Shown here piece by piece: positions 54,940 through 64,000 of a stretch of DNA of 64,000 bases. Both the position numbers and the translations under genes were made by a program. The notes under the pieces are model-generated. The model was not told the origin of the DNA. It made no database searches and saw nothing but the letters and a program-made list of their open reading frames with translations. Positions within the stretch are counted from its first letter, which is position 1. The number at the start of each line of letters is the position of its first letter. Source of the DNA: Vicia villosa (Eukaryota > Streptophyta > Magnoliopsida > Fabales > Fabaceae); NCBI RefSeq assembly GCF_029867415.1, contig NW_026705295.1, positions 1-64,000 on the forward strand, in the 5' to 3' direction.

Positions 54940-55608
54940 ATGCCCATACCCCGTACCGAGAAACAAGTCAGAGGATTCTTGGGACGTTTGAACTACATCG
55001 CCAGATTTATTGCCCATATGACTACTACTTGTGTGCCGATCTTCAAACTGTTGAAGAAAGATCAAGTGGAAAGATGGAACGACAAATGCCAATTAGCCTT
55101 TGACAAGATCAAAGAATATCTTCAAAAACCACCAATCTTGTTACCACCAGTGGAAGGAAGACCTCTGATAATGTACCTAACAGTATTAGAAGATTCAATG
55201 GGGTGTGTACTGGGGCAACATGACGAGTCTGGCCGAAAAGAGCATGCAATCTACTATCTTAGCAAAAAGTTTACCGATTGTGAAACAAGATACTCACTGC
55301 TCGAGAAAACTTGTTGTGCCTTGGCATGGGCGTCTCGCCGACTAAGACAGTATATGCTAAACCATACCACTTTGCTGATCTCCAAAATGGATCCTATCAA
55401 ATATGTGTTCGAAAAACCTGCTCTCTCTAGAAGGATAGCAAGATGGCAAATGATCTTAACAGAGTATGACATCCAGTACACTTCGCAAAAGGCAATCAAA
55501 GGAAGTGTGGTAGTTGATCATCTGGCTCATCAAGCAGTGGATGATTATCAAGCGTTGAACTTTGACTTCCCAGATGAAGACATTATGCTAGTTACTGACT
55601 ACGAATAA
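54940..55608 (+). pseudogene. RT connection and first RNase H domain (copy O)
   Basis: Begins with TEKQVRGFLGRLNYIARF, then RNase H text (HAIYYLSKKF, YSLLEKTCCALAWA, RRIARWQMILTEYDI, VVDHLAHQ). The first Asp-bearing motif expected at the RNase H start (CDAS in element E) reads MYLTVLEDSMG here, so the active site is incomplete, as known for Tat elements that gained a second RNase H. TAA at 55606-55608 is in frame with the next domain. Confidence 0.87.
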
Positions 55609-56490
55609 CCCGGACTAGAGGAAGGACCCGAGCCAGGGTCCCGATGGACTATGGTTTTTGATGGAGCCTCTAATGCGCTTGGCAATGGCATCGGAGCTGT
55701 GATCATTTCTCATGTAGGAGGACATACACCATTCGCTGCCAGACTATGTTTCGATTGCACTAACAATATAGCCGAGTACGAAGCATGTATTTTGGGTCTC
55801 AAAGCTGCAATCGATCTGAGAATCAAGTTCTTGGAGGTATACGGGGACTCGGCCCTTGTAATTTATCAAGTTAAAGGAGAATGGGACACAAAGCACCCGA
55901 ATCTAATTCCTTACAAAAAACATGTGCTGAGTTTGATTTCTTACTTCGAAGAAATCACTTTTGAACATATCCCGCGCGAAGAAAATCAAGTGGCTGATGC
56001 TTTAGCTACCATGTCATCTATGTTCAAAGTCAGGTGGGACAATGAGGCGCCTATGATCACCATTTACAGACAGGATGAACCAGCCTATTGCAACGAGATC
56101 AATACCGAAGGAGTGGAAGAAAAACCATGGTTCCATGAAGTAAAAAGATATCTCGAAGCTCAGGAGTATCCTGAAGGGGCATCCATTAATGACAGAAAGT
56201 TTCTAAGAATATTTGCTGCCAAATTCTTTCTAAGTAATGGAACCCTATACAAACGCAATCATGACTCGACTCTGCTTCGTTGTATGAACAAGAAGGAAGC
56301 GGAACAGATTATGGAAGATATACACGACGGTACCTTTGGTACTCATTCAAGTGGACATACAATGGCTAAAAAAAATTTGAGAGCAGGTTACTACTGGTCT
56401 ACCATAGAGACAGACTGCCATCATCACTCCAGAACTTGTCACAAATGCCAGATATACGCCGACAAAGTACATGTACCTCCAGTCCCATAA
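55609..56490 (+). pseudogene. Second RNase H (aRH-like) and integrase zinc domain (copy O)
   Basis: VFDGASNALGNGIGAV, then NIAEYEACILGLKAA, VYGDSALVIYQV and NQVADALATM show the four acidic positions of an RNase HI-like fold, the second RNase H of the Tat lineage. The integrase zinc domain follows with His-His-Cys-Cys (THSSGHTMAKK ... CHKCQIYAD, about 56340-56460). TAA at 56488-56490 breaks the frame before the catalytic core. Confidence 0.88.
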
Positions 56491-57060
56491 AACGTTCTGA
56501 CGGCTCCTTGGCCTTTTGTAATGTGGGGCATCGATATGATTGGAGAAATCAAGCCTACGGCTTCCAACGGACATCGTTTTATCCTGGTCGCTATTGATTA
56601 CTTCACCAAATGGGTAGAGGCAGCCTCGTTTGCTTCTGTCACCAAGAATGTTGTGGCCCGATTTATCAAGCACAATCTCATTTGTCGGTATGGCATCCCT
56701 GAAAGGATCATCACAGACAATGGCACAAATTTAAACAACAGGATGACTACTGAAATCTGCACGCAGTTCAAGATTAAACATCATAATTCCTCTCCATATC
56801 GGCCAAAGATGAATGGTGCCGTGGAAGCTGCCAACAAGACCATCAAGAAGATCATACAGAAGATGACAGTAACCTACAAAGATTGGCATGAGATGTTACC
56901 TTTTGCTCTTCACGGTTATCGCACTTCAACACGTACCTCAACAGGGGCAACTCAATTCTCCTTAGTCTATGGTATGGAGGCAGTTCTTCCAATTGAAATT
57001 CAGATTCCTTCCCTAAGGATTATGAAAGAAGCCGATCTAGACGAAGACGATTGGATTTAG
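56491..57060 (+). pseudogene. Ogre integrase catalytic core (copy O)
   Basis: The core has Asp in WGIDMIGEI, Asp in IITDNGTNL and Glu in MNGAVEAANK, a complete DD35E triad. HGYRTSTRTSTGATQFSLVY and GMEAVLPIE follow, typical of plant gypsy integrases. TAG at 57058-57060 splits it from the C-terminus. Confidence 0.9.
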
Positions 57061-57375
57061 ACTCGGTTGGACCAGATAAACTTGATTGATGAGAAGAGGC
57101 CTACGGCTATTTGTCATGGTCAGTTGTACCAGAAACGTATGATCAAAGCTTTCAACAGAAAAGTCAAAAGTCAGGCATATCAAACCGGTGATTTGGTTGT
57201 CAAACGTATCATCTTACCACAGGGTGATCCCAGGGGCAAGTGGACTCCCACTTATGAGGGACCATTTGTAATCAAGAAAGTATTCTCCGGTGGAGCCATG
57301 TTGCTTACCACTATGGATGGCGAGGATTTCCCACACCCTGTGAATGCGGACATAGTCAAAAGGTACTTCGCTTAA
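57061..57375 (+). pseudogene. Integrase C-terminal domain (copy O)
   Basis: Continues in frame with LDQINLIDEKR, AFNRKVKSQAYQTGDLVVKR and WTPTYEGPFVIKKV (GPF/Y-like module), ending VKRYFA and TAA at 57373-57375. No chromodomain follows, as expected for Tat-lineage elements and in contrast to element E. Confidence 0.88.
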
Positions 57376-59090
57376 AGAAATAAAAGCTCTCTAAGTTGAA
57401 AACCCGAAAGGGCTACTTAGGCAAAAAATGGGCGTCTCGGTGGATTGAAAACCTGAAAGGGCGATCCAAGCAAAAATTAGAGACTAAAAAAATTTATAAA
57501 AATTATCCCGGTAGGCTGAAAACCTGAAAAGGCGGCCTAGGCAAAAGTTAGGGAATAAAGCGTACGACTATGTCCCATTTGACTACTGATTCACATTCAA
57601 GGTTCAACACATCAAAGTCCGAAAGGCACCAATCAGTCCAATCATTTTCTTCCAACAAGTGAGGGATGAGATACTCGAAGACAGATTGGCAATAGCAGAG
57701 TTGAAACTTGACGGGATTGTTTTCACATAGCTATTTTCCTTTATAAATGCTTTTCAAAAGTTTTATGACAACTTCCTACTATTAGGATTTTTGTCTCCTT
57801 GTACTAATCAGCCTATTACGGCTATCTTTCAAATCAATACAATTCACGCTCAAAATCAATGTTTTTTACTTTCTCTGTTTTGAATGCGTAAACGTCCCAA
57901 TGATAATTTTGAATGAACATATGCATTTAAATATGATTGATGTTTATCAAAAACATGAAAACGGGAATAGCATTCAGGTAATGTCCCAATCACCCGGACG
58001 TTATCCCGAAATCGGCAACATGGGAATATCCCCCACAAAGCAATCTTCAAGAGGTCAGCTCCGGATAAGCAGGGCCTAATTAATTCCCCAACGGAGTGTT
58101 TCATCTCCGACACTGAGTACGAGCATCAGAAGATTATAAGCGAGTTTTCAACGCTTGTAGTGTGCATTCACGATGATCACACTGTCAAAATAAATCCTCT
58201 AATATGTTTCATCTGTCAACGGAAGCACTTCTCCAACAGAGATACATTCCTCAGCAAGAACCTCGACAGGATTCTTTTCTCCAACAACATTATTCAAGGG
58301 ACCCAATCCCCAAGCTCGGACAAGATGTTACATCGAAGGATTGTTCATCTCCTTCACCCCCCCAGCAGGGCTGTTCAAGATCACTATCTCCAGAAGGTCG
58401 AATCCTCCACAAAAACCTGATCAAATAGTGCATTGGAGGATTATCCATCTCTCTTATCCTCAGTCAGGTTGCATCAAGATTAGATCCTTCAAGTTAATCT
58501 CATCCCCAAGTGGTAATCAATAATCCTCAACGGAACATCCTGGTTCGTAAGGAAGATTCCCCAGCTGGGTACGCTCCAACAAGATAGCAAAGATCATCAA
58601 CGGTCATAATGCCATCATCTCCAAGCAGCATACAGAGATTTACTTTCTCAAAATTGATAGACAAAATCATTGACACGCTTCCATCACATAGTTGTATCCA
58701 TACATCATACAATTGCATACATGTTCATACATAATACATAATGCATCGCGAAAAATGCGTACATAACATGCAAGGTTCTCATTTATTTTGAGAATCCCGT
58801 CACATAAACGCATTACATGCATGACATTGCATGTCACTAACTTGGCTTTTCGGGTGGACGAATATCCTCAGCAAGTTATTCTCAATCACATGCAATGTTC
58901 TCCCGGGTTCTGTCCGGACAAGCATTCCTCTCATATATAATCGAACCAAAGATTTCTTCTGAAGAGTTCTCCCTTTCCAAATAACTTATCAACTCTAAAC
59001 AAGCAAAACAAATATGGTCTAATGGTGACTCATTCCTACATTTCCAGGCTATCCCACAGTCAAATAAACAACTTCAAACCCTTCAGATCT
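57376..59090 (+). other. Ogre O 3' untranslated region, first part
   Basis: About 1.7 kb with a three-copy repeat at 57391-57550 around GAAAACCTGAAAGGGC with GGCAAAA spacers, and many isolated words such as CCCCCAGCAGGGCTG (58370). Frames of up to 86 codons (58160-58428) overlap in two phases and show no conservation with copy B; I do not call them genes. Confidence 0.6.
57391..57550 (+). repeat. Three-copy repeat after integrase (copy O)
   Basis: GAAAACCCGAAAGGGCTACT, GAAAACCTGAAAGGGCGATC and GAAAACCTGAAAAGGCGGCC, each followed by an AGGCAAAA-like tail, 55-65 bp apart. Confidence 0.8.
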
Positions 59091-59550
59091 AAGTCGATAC
59101 CTTGGACGGTTCCTTAATGATCTACCTTCGGAGCTAAGTCGATACCTTGGACGGTTCCTTAATGATCTACCTTCGGATTTAAGTCGATACCTCAGACGGT
59201 TCCTTAAACGATCAACATTAAAAATCTAAAGCGGAAACCTCGGACGGTTCCGTAACGATCAACATTCAAAATCTAAAACGGAAACCTCGGACGGTTCCGT
59301 AACGATCAACATTCAAAATCTAAAACGGAAACCTCGGACGGTTCCGTAACGATCAACATTCAAAATCTAAAACGGAAACCTCGGACGGTTCCGTAACGAT
59401 CAACCTTCAAGATTTAAAGCGGAAGCCTCGGACGGTTCCGTAACGATCAAACATTCAAAATCTAAAGCGGACACCTCGGACGGTTCCATAACGATCAATT
59501 TTCAAAAATTTAAAAGCGGTAACCTCGGACGGTTCCGTAACGGTCAACAC
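59091..59550 (+). repeat. Tandem array in Ogre O 3' UTR (45-48-bp units, about 10 copies)
   Basis: Three units start AAGTCGATACCTTGGACGGT and about seven start CTAAAACGGAAACCTCGGAC; all share GGACGGTTCC. The two subtypes follow each other, suggesting an old unit that was amplified twice. Array sequence differs from all four arrays of copy B. Confidence 0.9.
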
Positions 59551-59799
59551 AGAGGTTTAAATCCTTCATCAAGATATAATCAATGGATTCATTCTGATGA
59601 ACAAACCATCAACACATCCACTAGATGACATCTGAAAGCCCATCTCAGGTAATGTCTTGATCTGCCAAACGGCATTTCTCAAGCCGCACTCAATACAATT
59701 TCCAACATCACTTCTGGTGGAGGTAAGTGCAAATTTCAGGGCATCTAAATATTCAATCATCTTCTACCTTCAGATTCCAATCGACCTCTTCAGGTTTAA

Positions 59800-59819
59800 G
59801 AAGATTGAATAGGGGCAAC
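59800..59819 (+). other. Polypurine-type tract of Ogre O
   Basis: AAGAAGATTGAATAGGGGC next to the 3' LTR start; nearly the same in copy B (8381-8398), so this is the conserved plus-strand primer region. Confidence 0.7.
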
Positions 59820-62800
59820 TGTTATACCCCAAAATTTGCCCGCGTCTTTTTTTCAAAGAGAAGTCGACAGACTTCTGTCTAAAAATTTGGAGTTTTATAC
59901 AATCTTGGATTTTTATTTCATAAATATCCTGATTTTATGAATACTCAATTTTTAGAATTTTTTATACAGTATTTTGTTTTGCTGTTGAATTTATTCTTAC
60001 ATAAACGCCAAATACTATTTATCACTTCATACACTGTTTATTTGAGATTTATTTTCAGATAAATAATGCTGACACAGTTGGTACAGAATTAAAATTTGCA
60101 GGCGCAGAGTCCGGGGTTTCAGATTATACTGGTAACAATTAAATTATTATTGGTTTTATTTCCCACTAATTTTTATTTTTATACTATATTATCTTTTCAA
60201 ATCTCTTTCTTTCAAATCAAATCCTAACTTTATTCTACACCCCTTTCTTTTCAAAACCTACCATACTTTTTTTCAAATCCTACTACTATTCAAATTTTCC
60301 CTTTTTACGGTACCACTCCATTCCCCAACGTCTCTATCTCTCTCTTTTCACTCTATAGATACTCCTCATTTTTTCCGTAATTTCTCACATCAAATTTCAC
60401 TCATCTCCCAAATTTCTATCATACTATCTCCTAATCATTTTCTCTTCTTCCCCATTCGTCATACTTAAAGTTTGTCGTATCTGTCGCTTTCAAATAATGT
60501 ACCGTTCATTATATTTGTCGTATTGTTCGTTATATTTTTTGTTATGTAATATTTGTACTGTCAGTATTAAATATTGTATTATCTGTTGTACCGTCGTTTA
60601 ATTATTGAGATGATATTATGCGTGTTTATTGCTAGTTAAATTTTTATTTCTATGCATTAAATCCTTTTCAATGTTATTATCGATAATTTCATTCGCGTAC
60701 AATATATATTTTTATGTTTTTGTTTTTCTAACAAACCATGTAAATAATTTTTCACCATTAACACAACAAAAACAAAAAGAAAAATTAACTTTAACAGTTA
60801 AGTTTTCACTTTAACTGTTACATTAATACCCAGACAACCAGTTACCAGTCAAACCCGCTATCAGCGCAACTCTCCGTGTTTGTACCATCAATCAAATCAA
60901 TCTTTTGCACTTTAAATTTCCAAGATTTTTGTTCTAGAAGTCTTCTGATAATCACGTGATCAATAGAGACTCAACACTTCACAAAAATCAGGTACGCCTA
61001 ACTGTCTCCTACACAAACAATCCCTAACTAGGGTTTTTGTTTTTTTTTTTCAGGAGAACGAGTTTTTGAGACCTCAAATGGATTTCATGGATCTCCATAT
61101 GTCTCAAAGTACCACCAGACAAATTTTCAAACTTCGATTCGCTCGGACGCACAGTCAACAGCTCAAACAGTCAACAGACGACCAGTTTAACCAAAAAGTC
61201 AACAAACAGTCAAAAATGCAACTTTTTGTCAACATCCATATTTGTCAAAAGATTCATCATTTGATCAATTGTTGATCATAATTCATCAAGAAAAGTTCAG
61301 AAATCGACAAAATTCCAAGTTTCAAAATTAGGGTTCTCTCCTAAAAAGTCAACTCAACTTTGACCGGCCATAACTCTCTCCTCGTTCATCCGAAAAATTT
61401 CAACCAAAGCTCATCTTGAAGGAAATTCAATTATATTTCAAATGAAATTGGTCCCATGGTCATTGGATTTACCATTTGGGAGATACGAGCCAAGACATTA
61501 CAGGTCATTTTCAAAGTCAACAAAAAGCAGTTTTTTGTCAAAATCCATAACATCAAGATAACTTCTCCAAATGCCAAAAAGCTTCCAAAGTGGCTTGTAG
61601 AGGACATCTGGAGGATTCTAAAAAGTACATGAACTCCTTCATATGATCAAAATTGAGGTAGTTATGCCTTGTTGAAGTTGGCCATTTTTTGGGAAAATAC
61701 ATGAAACCAACATTGACCAAACTTGTTTTTTTTTCCAAAAGGGCCCAATCTTTTGTGATCCAAACATGTTTCTAAGATTGCTTAAGGCCATCCACGACCA
61801 ATCTTAGGCCCATGACCTTTTTATTTCATTTAAAATTAAATTAAAAAAGAAATAATCAAAGATATTATCCAAGGCTCTTGTTTCTAGTGTGAGTTGCCAA
61901 GATTGATTCAAAGATGGTGCAGAGAGTACAGAGTAACTTATTGGCAAGAGTGGTTGAAGAAATTTGGAGCCATGGCCATTTTTTTCAAAGTTCCATCCAT
62001 GAAAGTTCAAATCATTGCTTATATATACATAAGCTTATCAGCATCAAAGGAGGACGAATTCAGAGCCAAAGGGCTACCATTTTCACACTTGAAATTTTCA
62101 AAGAAACTCAAAATTCGAATTCTGAGTTTAAGCTCAATTCAAGTCCAAATAAATATCCAAACACGATCCTTAAACATCACTGAACCTATCCCGACCATAA
62201 TCAAGCATTGAAACACCCTAAAATAAGCTATATAGCTCACGGTTTGTTCAAACAAAAACTGACAAAAATCCAATTGTACATGCATATTTAACACGATTTA
62301 ATTGTATATTTATGTTTGGTTTGATGTTCTGATCATTTTTGGAAGTTTAATTGATGTTTGGACTCTTGTACGAGCACTTACCATTTTAGGGTTCTTGAGC
62401 TCAAAAATAGGACTTCATGATTTAGGCAAAATTGCAGGGTTTAATTGGTACCATCGCACTCGTATGAACGAGACGAATCGATTCGTGGCCTCGCGCCAAA
62501 TTTATGTTGCGTTTTACCCTTATTCGTGAAGCACAGGTGTAATAGAGTGGAAGTTTTTACAGCTCTCTATAAAAGAGCGTTGTAAAAAGCTTCTTGATGA
62601 AGAAGATGAAGACGTGGCTCCCTCCCATTGGCCGGAGGGACGCGCGTGTTTTGGTTCCAAATCCTTGGACCCTGTGCTTTGCAGTCCACGCTCTTGCCAT
62701 GTGCCTCACTCCATTCACCATCAGATGCATCTGATCCTCCATCCAACACACATGAGCATGCAGTCCACCATGCTCCCTCAGAGGAGCACCACACAGGATC

Positions 62801-64000
62801 CTTTTATTTGATTTTTCTATATTTCTTTTAATTAATTTAATTTCTCTTTTAAATTGATTAAAAATAGTTTTAAAAATCAGAAAATTATTTTAATTTCAAT
62901 TTTAGGTTGATAAAATGTTTAATTAATTTTTTACATGAAAATATTTTATTTTTCTTCACAATTAATTTATTTTGATTAATTAATTAGTAATTATGTAAAT
63001 ATTTGCTATTAATTAATTTTCAGCCAATCAAAAACTCAAAAAAATAATTTTCTCTTTTATATTTAGGTTTAGATCTTTATAATCTAAGTTTTGGTCATAA
63101 TAAAGCATATTTTTCTTATTAGGTTAATTATTTGTATAATTATTTGTCTAATTATTTGTTTAATTAACTTAATTAACTTAAAAACAATTTCAAAAATCAC
63201 AAAAAAATTAATTTTATTTTAAAATTAATTAACAAACAATTTGGACATATTTTAGACTTAATTTTTTAGGTTTAAATTTTATTTCAAATTGTTGACCTTT
63301 TAATTAGATTAATTATGCCTTTAATTTTAATTAAAACACCATCCAAAAAATCCAAAAAAATAACCTTTTCCCTTTATCTTATTGCAATTTAAATTCTTAG
63401 ATAAGTGTATTAGGTTGCAAATTTCATGTAAATAGCGTAGTTTACATTTCTCGCACAATCGATGTAATAGCGTAGATTTACTTTCCGCACTTTACATTCC
63501 GCATTTTAATTCCTGTACATATAAAACTGCGTGTATAACAAGAATAAAACTGAAGCGCTAGATCACTAATCTCAAAGATAATATATCTGAAAACAAAACA
63601 CAATCACACTTGCACCTCTTAGGGTAATCCCTCTAATACTCTTTTCAAATTACCTGATTACAAATTCAAATTCCTGTTTGTATCCAGTTAGGGAAAATTT
63701 TATAAAAGAAATGGGAAAGGACCTTACAAATTTAGGGTAGACCTCCTAATTGCTTGCTCAAACAAAACAAAACAACAAATGTTTCACACATCACTGTTTT
63801 TCCAAAACAAACTTTCAAAAGACTATACTTTGTATATATCCAAACAAGGATTATTACGAAGTTAAAAAATCTTTTTTTCAAACCATCAAAACATCTTTCA
63901 AAAGATAAACACTTTGTATACATCCGCACAAGGATCATTACAAAGTTAATTCTTTACAAAAGGTTTTAAAACTACATACAAGCATTTCAAGCAAATCAAA
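59820..64000 (+). repeat. 3' LTR of Ogre copy O (runs off window)
   Basis: Starts TGTTATACCCC; 4181 bp visible of about 4.4 kb. Collinear with the 5' LTR except for loss of 167 nt at 60454-60457 (small ORF replaced by ATTC), loss of about 60 bp near 62006, and an insertion near 62330-62395 relative to the 5' LTR. The intron candidate is at 60992-61053. Confidence 0.94.

Larger units (their letters stand above)
42974..64000 (+). mobile_element. Ogre Ty3/gypsy (Tat lineage) retrotransposon, copy O, almost complete
   Basis: 5' LTR 42974-47531, tRNA-Arg PBS 47536-47553, ORF1 48226-49569, gag-protease 49825-53631, intron 53632-53903, RT/RNase H/second RNase H/integrase 53904-57375, repeat-rich 3' UTR and 3' LTR from 59820 past the window end. 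Extra ORF1, the intron, dual RNase H and tRNA-Arg priming are Ogre hallmarks. It interrupts copia H; ATTAG at 42969-42973 is the left target copy. At least eight nonsense codons and one frameshift make it defective. LTRs differ by about 3% by eye. Confidence 0.96.

Noticed and set aside
58160..58428. Overlapping 86- and 74-codon frames in the Ogre 3' UTR
   Set aside because: Two phases open at once, no domain, no conservation with copy B.

Overview
This 64 kb window is retrotransposon-packed DNA from a large plant genome. I found no host gene, rRNA or tRNA gene, CRISPR array or bacterial feature. Giant Ty3/gypsy elements with tRNA-Arg primer sites, an ORF1 upstream of gag, an intron in the polyprotein frame and two RNase H domains mark the Ogre (Tat) lineage. 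Ogre is most abundant in legumes of the pea/vetch/faba tribe, so a Fabeae-type legume is the best guess (inference; the species cannot be read from the sequence).

Layout, left to right. 1-5635: 5' end of a minus-strand Ogre (copy A): ORF1 start, PBS and complete 5' LTR. 5636-12199: 3' end of a plus-strand Ogre-like element (copy B): repeat-rich 3' untranslated region and a complete 3.8 kb LTR, interrupted on its left by A. 12200-15640: decayed minus-strand SIRE-like copia (C). 15641-17100: AT-rich DNA with the first copy of a direct repeat (R1). 17101-30262: old plus-strand Ty1/copia element (D), split by a younger Tekay-like chromovirus (E, 19955-28497) with a perfect 5-bp target duplication. 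30263-32149: AT-rich DNA with the second repeat copy (R2) and a long (AT)n tract. 32150-41501: minus-strand Tekay-like remnant (F) whose LTR is split by a minus-strand SIRE-like element (G, 35620-41404). 41502-42973: minus-strand copia remnant (H). 42974-64000: nearly complete plus-strand Ogre (copy O) with 5' LTR, PBS, ORF1, gag-protease, intron, RT, RNase H, second RNase H, integrase, 3' tandem repeats and most of the 3' LTR.

The copies record a history by nesting: E is younger than D, G younger than F, A younger than B, and O younger than H. By eye the LTR pairs differ by about 2% for E, about 3% for O and about 9% for D. All coding regions except ORF1 of copy O and a small LTR ORF carry stops or frameshifts, so no element here looks autonomous.

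The most interesting signal is inside the Ogre LTR, usually regarded as non-coding. Two independent copies (A on the minus strand, O on the plus strand) carry a 55-codon ORF at the same LTR position, about 62% identical at the protein level, mostly with conservative changes. It predicts a small protein with two membrane segments around a Cys-containing loop. It lies about 100 bp behind a TATA-like box, has a good plant start context, and is followed by a conserved 60-nt GT-AG intron candidate with a branch-point motif. The module is absent from copy B and has been deleted from O's own 3' LTR. Other unexplained features are a conserved U5 stem-loop and a duplicated partial PBS, a triple protein repeat between protease and RT, a GC-rich palindromic array in the E LTR, and a second CCHC-containing frame where integrase/RT should be in element G.
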